From: Bdellovibrionales bacterium
GTDB taxonomy: Bacteria > Bdellovibrionota > Bdellovibrionia > Bdellovibrionales > UBA1609
Direction of reading: 5' to 3'
DNA: 13,357 nucleotides
NCBI GenBank assembly: GCA_020435025.1
Contig: JAGRAG010000019.1
Span: 1 to 13,357 of the forward strand
This document shows positions 7,066 to 13,357 of the stretch, piece by piece. The first letter of the stretch is position 1, and the number at the start of each line of letters is the position of its first letter. Made by a program: the position numbers and the translations under genes. Under the pieces are notes generated by a model. The model made no database searches, was not told the origin of the DNA, and saw only the letters and a program-made list of their open reading frames with translations.

Positions 7066-7363
7066 GTTTCAAAAAGAGATTTCCGATCCGACAAACCAGA
7101 CTTATGTCGGGAAAATCATATTTCGACAACATTTCCCTTATAAAATTCCTTAATAGTTTTCGGAAGAATATTTGATTTTCGACTCTAGGAAGGTCCTATT
7201 TTGATTTTGAAGTAAGTTCTAAAAATCGGTTAATAGAAAGCAAAAAAAAAGCAGATAAATCAAGGCTTTGTTTCTTGGCAAGCCATTGTTCTCCGTCGAA
7301 AAAATTGGCATAATTTAATGAGATGGTTAATCCATCGTTCAGGGCATTTAAATAGGAGGAATC
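7066..7363 (+). promoter_or_regulatory. AT-rich upstream region and probable promoter of the prkA operon
   Basis: TTGTTC (7286-7291) and CATAAT (7309-7314), 17 bases apart, form a plausible promoter; transcription would begin near 7320. The resulting short leader carries GATGG (7322-7326) / CCATC (7332-7336), a perfect 5-bp hairpin, and a strong AGGAGG (7354-7359). Further upstream, CCGACA (7088-7093) pairs with TGTCGG (7105-7110), and part of the latter could instead pair with CGAC at 7124-7127. A small hairpin TAGGA/TCCTA (7186-7198) is followed by TTTTG. No gene is visible in this stretch. Confidence 0.4.
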
Positions 7364-9448
7364 ATGTCCAATAGTTCAGGCGGAACAAATTTTCAGGAGA
7401 TGTTAAAAACATGGCAGAACAATGGTCTTTATCAGGATCTGACATGGACTGGTTCTTTTAATGATTATTTAAATCTCGTAAAGAGAAATCCAAAAATCAC
7501 GCGCAACGCTTTCCAAAGAATGTATGACATGATTATGGAAGCGGGAATCGATAAGTACACCGATGTTAAAAAAGAAATGATCCACTACAAATTTTTTGAT
7601 GATACAGCTAATTCTGGAAAAGATGCTGTGTTTGGTTTGGACATCTCTTTGATGAAACTCGTTAATGTTCTTAGATCTGCCGCCCTCGGATATGGAACGG
7701 AAAAACGTGTGATTCTTCTTCATGGTCCTGTCGGAAGTGCAAAGTCAACGATCTGCAGAATGTTAAAGAAAGGACTGGAAGCTTATTCAAAATCAGAACA
7801 CGGTGCTATGTATACTTTCGAATGGGTCGATGAAGGAGGCGAGCACGAGGAAATTTTTGGAAAGGGTATTCGCATTTTTCCAAGTGCCATGCATGAAGAA
7901 CCTTTGTTGTTAATTCCACAAGAGTCTCGAAATCGAATGTCTGAAGAGTTAAACCGTGGTTTAAAAACGGACTTCAGAATAAAAATCATTGGTGAACTCT
8001 GCCCGCCAAGCCGCTATATCTTCCAAGCCTTAATGGAAAAATACAGGGGTGATCTTGATAAGGTTTTCTCTCATGTCCGCGTGAAGCGATTGGTTTTAAG
8101 CGAGGCCGATCGAATCGGAATTGGAACTTTCCAGCCCAAAGATGAAAAAAACCAAGATAGTACGGAGCTGACTGGAGACCTGAATTACAAAAAAATTGCC
8201 GAGTATGGTTCAGATTCAGATCCGCGTGCGTTTAATTTTGACGGAGAGTTTAACGTTGCTAACCGCGGTATGATCGAGTTTGTTGAGGTGTTGAAATTAG
8301 ACGTCGCCTTTTTATATGACTTATTGGGTGCTTCTCAAGAACATCGCGTGAAGCCTAAAAAGTTTGCACAAACGTTCATTGATGAAGTGATTATCGGTCA
8401 TACGAACGAACCTGAGTTTCGTAAGCTTGAAGAAAATGAATTTATGGAAGCCTTAAGAGATCGAACAGTTAAAATCGACATTCCTTACATTACGAAACTT
8501 GATTATGAGTCACAAATTTATCGAAAAGATTTTGGGCCGGAAAAACTGCGCGGTATCAGCATCGCTCCGCATACAATTGAAGTGGCTGCGATGTGGGCTG
8601 TGATGACTCGATTGGAAAAGCCCAAAAAAGCCAACTTGACTCGTTTGCAAAAAATGAAATTGTATAACGGCAAACTTTTGCCTGGGTATACTGAGGACAA
8701 TATAAAGGAGCTTCGTAAAGAAACCAATCGTGAAGGATTAGAGGGAATTTCCCCTCGTTATATTCAAGATAAAATTTCTAATGCCATTGTTGTCGCTCAA
8801 CAATCAAACGGCGGTTCAGTAAATCCGTTTTTAATTATGAAAGAATTGGGAGCAGGCCTGAAGGCTCACTCGCTAGTCAGTAATGAGAAAAAACAGGACT
8901 TTTTAGACTTGTTAAATGTAGTGCGCCAAGAATACGAAGAGATCATTAAAGCGGAAGTTCAAAGAGCCATCAGTGCTGATGAGGGAGCGCTTCAAAGACT
9001 TTGTGGAAACTACATCGATAACCTTAAAGCGTACACCCAAAAAGAAAAAGTACGAAACCCTTTCACAGGACAAGATGAGGAACCCAATGAGCGGCTTATG
9101 AGATCCATTGAGGAAAAAATTGATATTCCGGATTCTCGTAAAGATGATTTTAGAAGTGAGATTATGAATTTCATTGGGGCGCTTTCCCTAGAAGGCAAAA
9201 AGTTTGATTACAAAACCAACCATCGATTGCATAAAGCATTAGAGCGTAAGTTGTTTGAGGACCAAAAAGATAGCATTAAGTTGAGCACTCTGGTGACGGC
9301 AACGGCGGACAAAGAGACCCAAGAGAAAATCGATATAGTAAAAACGCGGCTTATTAAAGAGTTTGGCTATGATGAAATTTCGGCGTCAGATATTCTTGAG
9401 TATGTCTCGGGCATATTTGCTCGTGGAGATGTAAAGGATAAAAACTAA
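7364..9448 (+). CDS. prkA: PrkA-family AAA+ serine protein kinase
   Basis: PrkA (YeaG in E. coli) is a cytoplasmic protein with an N-terminal AAA+ ATPase domain and a C-terminal kinase-like domain, linked to starvation and stationary-phase responses; in Bacillus it affects sporulation. The 694-residue product carries Walker A GPVGSAKST (121-129), MHEEPL (176-181), LCPPSRYIFQALMEKY, and the almost invariant block GIGTFQPKDEKNQDSTELTG followed by YGSDSDPRAFNFDGEF, ANRGMIEFVEVLKLDVAFLY, IIGHTNEPEFRKL and MEALRDRTVKIDIPY. It is somewhat longer than E. coli YeaG (about 644). The ATG has AGGAGG four bases upstream. The yeaH-like gene follows after 11 bases. Family assignment is secure; whether it acts mainly as kinase or, as reported for Bacillus PrkA, as a protease cannot be read from the sequence. 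Confidence 0.97.
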   Translation: MSNSSGGTNFQEMLKTWQNNGLYQDLTWTGSFNDYLNLVKRNPKITRNAFQRMYDMIMEAGIDKYTDVKKEMIHYKFFDDTANSGKDAVFGLDISLMKLVNVLRSAALGYGTEKRVILLHGPVGSAKSTICRMLKKGLEAYSKSEHGAMYTFEWVDEGGEHEEIFGKGIRIFPSAMHEEPLLLIPQESRNRMSEELNRGLKTDFRIKIIGELCPPSRYIFQALMEKYRGDLDKVFSHVRVKRLVLSEADRIGIGTFQPKDEKNQDSTELTGDLNYKKIAEYGSDSDPRAFNFDGEFNVANRGMIEFVEVLKLDVAFLYDLLGASQEHRVKPKKFAQTFIDEVIIGHTNEPEFRKLEENEFMEALRDRTVKIDIPYITKLDYESQIYRKDFGPEKLRGISIAPHTIEVAAMWAVMTRLEKPKKANLTRLQKMKLYNGKLLPGYTEDNIKELRKETNREGLEGISPRYIQDKISNAIVVAQQSNGGSVNPFLIMKELGAGLKAHSLVSNEKKQDFLDLLNVVRQEYEEIIKAEVQRAISADEGALQRLCGNYIDNLKAYTQKEKVRNPFTGQDEEPNERLMRSIEEKIDIPDSRKDDFRSEIMNFIGALSLEGKKFDYKTNHRLHKALERKLFEDQKDSIKLSTLVTATADKETQEKIDIVKTRLIKEFGYDEISASDILEYVSGIFARGDVKDKN

Positions 9449-9459
9449 GGCGAGGCAGA

Positions 9460-10557
9460 ATGGGAATTGAAGAGGACCACAGACGGTTTCAAGACATAGT
9501 TCGAGGGCGAATCAAACGCCATTTCAAGAAGTATGTCACTCAAGGGGAGATGATTGGCAAGCGGGAGAACGACTTTGTCAAAATTCCCATTCCCTCCATT
9601 GAATTACCAAAGTTTAAATATGGCCCCAAGCAACAAGGGGGCGTGGGCCAAGGCTCGGGAGACCCGGGCGATTCTATGCAAGGACAACAGGGCGACGGAA
9701 GTGGGGAAGCCGGGAATTCGCCTGGCGAGCACGTCTTGGAATTGGAACTCTCTTTAGAAGAGTTAGCGGATATACTAGGGGAACAGTTGGAACTTCCTCG
9801 CATTGAACCTAGGGGGAACCGAAAAATAAGTTCGGTCTCTAATAAGTATTCGGGAAGAGCTCCTGTCGGCCCGAACTCGTTATTAAACTTTAAAGCGTCC
9901 TATAAAGAAGCACTCAAGCGCTCAATCGCCATTGGAGAATACGACGAACAAGACCCCATAATTGTTCCAATTCGAAAGGACTTGCGATTTCGATCTGTTA
10001 AACCGACGCAAATGCCTCAGTCAAATGCCGTTGTCATTTATATGATGGATGTCTCGGGATCAATGGGTGACGAGCAAAAAGAGATTGTTCGTCTAGAAAG
10101 TTTTTGGATTAATACCTGGCTAAAGCGAAACTACAAGGGCCTTGAGACACGATTTATCATCCATGATGCTGCTGCCAAAGAAGTTGACGAGAATACTTTT
10201 TTTCGAACGAGTGAGTCTGGAGGGACTCTTATAAGCTCCGCATACAAACTCTGTCAGGAGATTATTGAAGCAGACTATCCGGTGAGTGAGTGGAACATTT
10301 ATCCATTTCATTTTTCTGACGGTGACAATTGGAGCGGAGAAGACACCCGAATATGTATGACTTTATTAAAAGAGTATTTTTTTCCAAGAGTAAATATGTT
10401 TGGCTATGGTCAGGTCGAGAGCAAATACGGTAGCGGTCAGTTTCTTAAAGACCTTGAGAAGGTCTTTCCTGATGAAGAGTCCCTTATTGTTAGTAAGATT
10501 GAAAGTCGTGATAAGATCTTAGATTCTATTAAAGATTCTCTAGGGAAGGGGAGATAA
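9460..10557 (+). CDS. yeaH: YeaH/YhbH family protein (DUF444) with von Willebrand A-like MIDAS domain
   Basis: This is the usual partner of PrkA, acting in the same starvation-response module; its biochemical role is unknown. The 365-residue product starts with the family motif DHRRFQDIVRGRIKRHFKKY. A glycine-rich flexible linker follows (about residues 55-90), then a second segment (GNRKISSVSNKYSGRAPVGP) and a vWA-like domain. The metal-ion-dependent adhesion site looks complete: D197-x-S199-x-S201 in MMDVSGSMGDEQK, Thr256 in SGGTLISS, and Asp287 in HFSDGDN. It is shorter than E. coli YeaH (about 427), close to B. subtilis YhbH (about 392). GAGG lies four bases before the ATG. The stop codon abuts the start of spoVR with no gap, so the genes are surely one transcription unit. 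The symbol follows the E. coli homologue. Confidence 0.93.
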   Translation: MGIEEDHRRFQDIVRGRIKRHFKKYVTQGEMIGKRENDFVKIPIPSIELPKFKYGPKQQGGVGQGSGDPGDSMQGQQGDGSGEAGNSPGEHVLELELSLEELADILGEQLELPRIEPRGNRKISSVSNKYSGRAPVGPNSLLNFKASYKEALKRSIAIGEYDEQDPIIVPIRKDLRFRSVKPTQMPQSNAVVIYMMDVSGSMGDEQKEIVRLESFWINTWLKRNYKGLETRFIIHDAAAKEVDENTFFRTSESGGTLISSAYKLCQEIIEADYPVSEWNIYPFHFSDGDNWSGEDTRICMTLLKEYFFPRVNMFGYGQVESKYGSGQFLKDLEKVFPDEESLIVSKIESRDKILDSIKDSLGKGR

Positions 10558-12114
10558 ATGGGCAAGCTAACCCCTGAATTGGAGAAACATCGTCTTCAGA
10601 TTAAAAAGATTGCTGAAGATTCTGGTTTAGATTTCTTTGAAACCATTTTTGAACTCGTTTCGTATAAAGAGCTGAATAAAATAGCGGCCGGTACTGGCTT
10701 TCCGGTTAGGTATCCTCACTGGAAATTTGGGATGGATTATGAACAGCTCTCCAAGGGGTACGAGTATGGATTGTCAAAAATTTATGAGTTAGTGATCAAT
10801 ACCGATCCTTGCTATGCCTACTTGATGGAGGGCAATGAAGTCATCGATCAAAAGCTGGTTATGGCACATGTGTTTGGTCACTGTGATTTTTTTAAGAACA
10901 ACCAATTCTTCTCAAAGACCAACCGTAAAATGATGGATGCGATGGCCAATCATGCCATCCGTGTCAGACGCTACATCGATCAATATGGGATTGAAGAGGT
11001 CGAAAGCTTTATCGATGCTTGCCTCAGTTTGGATAATCTGATCGATCGTTTTAGTGTCTATAAGTCTATTGAAATCACTGATGAATCACCAAACAGAGCG
11101 AAAGAAAACCGCTTTGATGAAGAAGCTCTTGCTCCAGGTCGTTTTAAAGTCAGTCGTCGATATATGGAATCATATATCAACCCTCCAGAAGCCATTGAAG
11201 AAGCAGAACGTCTTAGAAAGGAAAGAGAAGCCCATGCGATTTTTCCAAGAAAGCCCGAAAAAGACGTTTTAAAATTTCTGATTGAAAATGCTCCTTTGGC
11301 TCCATGGCAACAGGATATTTTATCCATCATCAGGGATGAAGCCTATTATTTTGCCCCTCAGGGAATGACTAAAATTATGAATGAGGGTTGGGCTTCTTAT
11401 TGGCATGCAAAGCTGATGACGGAACAGATTATGAATTCGAGTGAAATCATCGACTTTGCAGATAGGCATAGTGGTACAATGGCAATGGCTCCGAATGGTT
11501 TTAATCCTTATAAGATCGGAATTGAGCTTTTTCGCAAAATTGAAGATCGATGGAATAAGGGGCAGTTTGGACCCGAATGGGATTCTTGCGATAATCTTGC
11601 AGAAAAGAAAGTCTGGAATACAAATGCGATGAAGGGTCGAGAAAAAATATTTGAAGTTCGCCGTAACATGAATGATGTCATGTTTATAGATGAGTTTTTA
11701 ACGGAAGAGTTCTGCGTTGAAAATAAAATGTTTGTTTACAAATTCAACAAACAGACCAATCAATTTGAAGTGGATACAAAAGATTTTAAGGCGATCAAAG
11801 CAAAGCTTTTATTTCAGCTTACCAATTTCGGGCAGCCCACGATCAGTGTTGTGGACGCTAATTTTGAAAATCGTGGGGAACTTCTTTTAGGACATGTCTT
11901 TGAGGGGATTGAATTACAGCCCGACTATATGGAAGCGACCATGAAGAACCTTCAGGGTATTTGGCGTCGTCCGGTGAATCTGGCGACAGTAATGGATGGT
12001 GAAGGTCGGATATTCCGTTTTGATGGCAAAAAGTTCACCAGCGTTTCTATTTCTGAATTATCAAATGAAGAAGCGAAAGCCAAAGACGAGAAGCAAGAGT
12101 CAAAATCATCTTAA
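10558..12114 (+). CDS. spoVR: SpoVR family protein (YcgB-like)
   Basis: SpoVR is needed for spore cortex formation in Bacillus, and its homologue YcgB is a stationary-phase protein in Gram-negatives; the molecular role is unresolved. The 518-residue product is full length (E. coli YcgB about 510). Hallmarks are YPHWKFGMDYEQLSKGYEYG (52-71), MAHVFGHCDFFKNN (102-115), MNEGWASYWHAKLM (274-287), and the long conserved stretch NPYKIGIELFRKIEDRWNKG, QFGPEWDSC, MNDVMFIDEFLTEEFC. The histidines and glutamate in HVFGH and NEGWASYWH could bind a metal, but that is inference. The ATG follows the yeaH-like stop immediately, with GGGGAG four bases upstream inside the preceding gene. The C-terminus ends in a charged low-complexity tail (EEAKAKDEKQESKSS). 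Two hairpins follow the stop. Confidence 0.95.
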   Translation: MGKLTPELEKHRLQIKKIAEDSGLDFFETIFELVSYKELNKIAAGTGFPVRYPHWKFGMDYEQLSKGYEYGLSKIYELVINTDPCYAYLMEGNEVIDQKLVMAHVFGHCDFFKNNQFFSKTNRKMMDAMANHAIRVRRYIDQYGIEEVESFIDACLSLDNLIDRFSVYKSIEITDESPNRAKENRFDEEALAPGRFKVSRRYMESYINPPEAIEEAERLRKEREAHAIFPRKPEKDVLKFLIENAPLAPWQQDILSIIRDEAYYFAPQGMTKIMNEGWASYWHAKLMTEQIMNSSEIIDFADRHSGTMAMAPNGFNPYKIGIELFRKIEDRWNKGQFGPEWDSCDNLAEKKVWNTNAMKGREKIFEVRRNMNDVMFIDEFLTEEFCVENKMFVYKFNKQTNQFEVDTKDFKAIKAKLLFQLTNFGQPTISVVDANFENRGELLLGHVFEGIELQPDYMEATMKNLQGIWRRPVNLATVMDGEGRIFRFDGKKFTSVSISELSNEEAKAKDEKQESKSS

Positions 12115-12118
12115 AAAC

Positions 12119-12163
12119 TATAAACGGCGCCCTTTTATCTGCAATTAAAGGGAGCTGTTTATA
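12119..12163. terminator. Long hairpin at the end of the spoVR operon
   Basis: The left arm 12119-12135 (TATAAAC ... CCCTTT) pairs with 12147-12163 (AAAGGG ... GTTTATA) with one mismatch and one G-U pair, around an 11-base loop. It begins five bases after the spoVR stop. On the plus strand no T-run follows. On the minus strand it is followed by GTTTTT, so it would act better as a second terminator for the minus-strand RNA; for spoVR it may protect the 3' end. Its right arm and loop contain a 20-base sequence repeated at 12990-13009. Confidence 0.65.
12141..12160 (+). repeat. 20-base repeat, copy 1
   Basis: GCAATTAAAGGGAGCTGTTT. An inverted copy with one mismatch lies at 12990-13009. This copy forms the loop and right arm of the hairpin after spoVR. 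Confidence 0.6.
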
Positions 12164-12169
12164 AAAAGC

Positions 12170-12202
12170 AAAAAAAAAGTGACGTTCCCCCCGGAACGTC
12201 AC
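12170..12202 (-). terminator. Strong rho-independent terminator, minus strand
   Basis: A perfect 10-bp stem, GTGACGTTCC (12179-12188) with GGAACGTCAC (12193-12202), has a 4-base loop. Read on the minus strand it is followed by nine T's (A-run 12170-12178). Read on the plus strand only two T's follow. It therefore ends a minus-strand transcript, though no protein gene ends here; the nearest minus-strand stop is at 12430. Confidence 0.88.
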
Positions 12203-12315
12203 TTGCGGCAACCTATAATCAGGCATTTGGAATCCCCCTAGCAAGCTGCCTCATCGCCTTTTCGGCTTCGGCTTAGATTCCCTGGTTGCCTTCGAAGACC
12301 CCCCGTCTTCTTGTT
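12170..12315 (-). ncRNA. Candidate structured small RNA, unknown class
   Basis: A minus-strand promoter TTTACG (12350-12345), 17-base spacer, TATAAC (12327-12322) would start a transcript near 12315, ending about 146 bases later at the strong terminator. In between there is no convincing ORF but clear nested structure: GAAGAC (12310-12305, minus sense) with GTCTTC (12299-12294) as a 5' hairpin; then GGCAACC (12290-12284) with GGTTGCC (12213-12207), and inside it GGAATC (12281-12276) with GATTCC (12234-12229), enclosing a GC-rich region with AGCCGAAGCCGAAAAGGC. The layout is hairpin, long stem with internal loop, terminator. It lacks the signatures I would expect of tRNA, SRP RNA, RNase P, tmRNA or a GEMM c-di-GMP riboswitch. 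It could instead be the long 3' UTR of the GcvH-like gene. Confidence 0.6.
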
Positions 12316-12321
12316 GACGAC

Positions 12322-12350
12322 GTTATAGAAAAAGTTTTGCTATACGTAAA
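12322..12350 (-). promoter_or_regulatory. Promoter of the candidate small RNA
   Basis: Minus-strand TTTACG (12350-12345, 4 of 6 to consensus) and TATAAC (12327-12322, 5 of 6) have the ideal 17-base spacing. It lies between the GcvH-like stop and the structured region, which argues for an independent RNA rather than an mRNA tail. Confidence 0.45.
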
Positions 12351-12429
12351 GAACATAAAGCGAATACTTGTGATAACATTTTGTTATAAGTGAGTATAAA
12401 CGGTAATAATATTATGCCCTTAGAAAATC

Positions 12430-12795
12430 TTATAGCTCCTCTAAGATGAGCTCCTCAACAGCTTTTATTTGAGTTTCAGACAGGTCTACACCTTTGTCGG
12501 GCTCTATTCTAACTAACCAACTTTCCCCATAAGGATCATCAAGCAAGGTGTCTGGGTTTTCTATAAGGATATCGTTGACTTCGATGATAGTTCCAGAAAA
12601 AGGAGAATAGAGATTGATACTTGATTGTTCACCAATCACTTCGCCAAAACTACGGTCTGACCCGACATAGCTGTCCACTTCAGGAAGCTGAATCTCAGTG
12701 AGTGGTGTGATCTCATCTAAGGCCTCTTCATGAACCCCGATAACAAAAGATCCATCTTCAATTTCAATCCAGTGACTTTCTAAAAAAGTAATCAT
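12430..12795 (-). CDS. GcvH-like (lipoyl-domain fold) protein lacking the lipoylated lysine
   Basis: Glycine cleavage H protein carries a lipoyl group on a lysine inside VESVKAVSDLYSP and shuttles aminomethyl groups among the P, T and L proteins. The 121-residue product keeps the fold: GVHEEALDEITPLTEIQLPE, the hairpin FGEVIGEQSSINLYSPFSG, IIEVNDILIENPDTLLDDPY and GESWLVRIEP, at the usual length. Aligning on LYSP places Gln57 where the lipoyl lysine belongs, with no lysine next to it, so it should not be lipoylated. AGGA five bases upstream supports the ATG at 12795. No gcvP or gcvT is nearby. It is probably a GcvH paralogue with another role, for instance structural or binding, rather than a working H protein. 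No lesion suggests a pseudogene. Confidence 0.8.
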   Translation of the reverse strand: MITFLESHWIEIEDGSFVIGVHEEALDEITPLTEIQLPEVDSYVGSDRSFGEVIGEQSSINLYSPFSGTIIEVNDILIENPDTLLDDPYGESWLVRIEPDKGVDLSETQIKAVEELILEEL

Positions 12796-12989
12796 TCAAT
12801 TCCTAATTTGTCTTACGAACACGTCTACAGTTCTACTCTTCCAGCTTGCCCTTATTCTCATTAAAATCAAGTGGATTGTTGGACTAGCTGAGTATGAGCC
12901 TTGTCATTGGACTTCACTAATTTAAAGTAAAATGGAAAGGCCTCCAAAGAAGCCATTTGGTTTCAAAATCAAAACATCATAAAGAAAAC

Positions 12990-13009
12990 AAACAGCACCC
13001 TTTAATTGC
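12990..13009 (-). repeat. 20-base repeat, copy 2 (inverted)
   Basis: On the minus strand this reads GCAATTAAAGGGTGCTGTTT, 19 of 20 identical to 12141-12160. Unlike copy 1, I see no matching second arm here. The two copies flank the small RNA and GcvH-like gene. Confidence 0.6.
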
Positions 13010-13304
13010 TAATGAAATTTCAGATCACTTAAAAGTCGTCATGTGAATGTACGAAGATCACATACATTTAGCGAAGGGCGCTGCTTACGGTTTTCTAAAA
13101 ATTCGAGAACTTTTCTAAATCGTTCTATCAATAGTTGTTTGCTTTTATCGACGTTGATCCACTCTTATCTCTTGCAGAGATCTTAGTAAAAGCGATTGGC
13201 TCTCTTAGTTTAACCCATAGGATCTGTTCTGAAAAAATAGAATCAAATTCTCAAAGCAAGACCAGAAGGGAATTAAAGAATAAAATAATGCTCCGTTGTG
13301 CAAG

Positions 13305-13329
13305 AAAAAAAAAAAAAAAATTTTTTTTT
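13305..13329. repeat. A16-T9 homopolymer junction
   Basis: Sixteen A's (13305-13320) run directly into nine T's (13321-13329), giving an 18-base A9T9 palindrome. Such a tract would bend DNA, vary in length by slippage, and is prone to sequencing error; no GC stem makes it a terminator. Confidence 0.7.
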
Positions 13330-13357
13330 AGTTAGTTTTGTGGCGAATTGCTCAATG

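Larger units (their letters stand above)
12796..13357. other. Right-end region without a confident gene
   Basis: No full-length gene is apparent. The stretch holds an imperfect hairpin AAATGG/CCATTT near 12932-12956, repeat copy 2, an ATGTGA (13041-13046) / TCACAT (13058-13063) inverted pair, and successive minus-strand open stretches in different frames between about 13290 and 13039 that look like decayed coding sequence. The promoter of the GcvH-like gene must lie just left of 12900 but is not obvious. Confidence 0.4.

Noticed and set aside
7306..7322. Sigma54 promoter for prkA (TTGGCATAATTTAATG)
   Set aside because: The -24 GG is present, but the required GC at -12 is TG here; the sigma70-type pair at 7286-7314 fits better.
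9540..9803. Antisense 87-codon ORF inside yeaH
   Set aside because: It is the mirror of the Gly-rich linker of the yeaH-like gene; the Pro/Ser-rich composition is a by-product.
12207..12290. tRNA-like 7-bp closing stem (GGCAACC/GGTTGCC) at tRNA-like distance
   Set aside because: No T-loop (TTCGA type), no D-arm pattern and no 3' CCA or discriminator context on either strand.
13041..13063. CRP-like site (ATGTGA ... TCACAT)
   Set aside because: The spacing between half sites is 11 bases; a CRP site (TGTGA-N6-TCACA) would need about 4.
13135..13335. 66-codon plus-strand ORF
   Set aside because: TTG start, no Shine-Dalgarno, and its end runs through the A16-T9 tract to give poly-Lys and poly-Phe; the opposite strand looks more protein-like.
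1..13357. CRISPR array or transposase gene
   Set aside because: No regularly spaced direct repeats and no transposase or integrase motifs in any frame I read.

Overview
The window is a moderately AT-rich (about 40% GC by eye), gene-dense chromosomal segment of a Gram-negative bacterium. Four lipoproteins with clear lipoboxes, an LpoB-type penicillin-binding-protein activator, a LolB-like lipoprotein and an intact prkA-yeaH-spoVR operon all point to a proteobacterium-like cell with an outer membrane. The mixture (PhaR-type regulator, short RadC/JAB protein, TPR lipoprotein, PrkA cluster) fits Bdellovibrionota or a related deltaproteobacterial lineage. That placement is inference; no marker gene settles it.

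Layout. 1-92 (-): truncated start of a RadC-like JAB protein. 294-2154 (+): lpoB-like gene and a COG3014-type lipoprotein gene one base apart, the peptidoglycan-synthase-activator pair. 2284-2772 (+): small secreted protein of unknown function, closed by a bidirectional terminator shared with the converging phaR-like gene (2834-3376, -). A near-perfect palindrome sits about 50 bases upstream of phaR. 3735-4253 (+): membrane-anchored protein with a GspG-like C-terminus. 4356-6876 (+): large TPR lipoprotein overlapping a LolB-like lipoprotein, as in the TPR-lolB pairing of other proteobacteria. 6897-7065: a striking 169-base hairpin with perfect 53-bp arms. 7364-12114 (+): prkA, yeaH/yhbH-like and spoVR genes, tightly spaced as one operon. 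12119-12315: tandem hairpins plus a probable minus-strand structured RNA with its own promoter and terminator. 12430-12795 (-): a GcvH-like protein that lacks the lipoylated lysine. 12796-13357: no confident gene; it holds a short inverted copy of a repeat, fragments of possible decayed coding sequence, and a long A/T tract.

How the genes work together. The left half is largely envelope biology: peptidoglycan synthase activation, lipoprotein handling and a TPR scaffold. The prkA-yeaH-spoVR operon is a known stationary-phase/starvation signalling module: an AAA-type kinase, a von Willebrand A-like MIDAS protein and SpoVR. The most unusual elements are non-coding or altered: the 53-bp inverted repeat, the candidate RNA at 12170-12315, the Lys-to-Gln GcvH-like protein, and a tiny minus-strand ORF with its own promoter and Shine-Dalgarno at 4250-4321.
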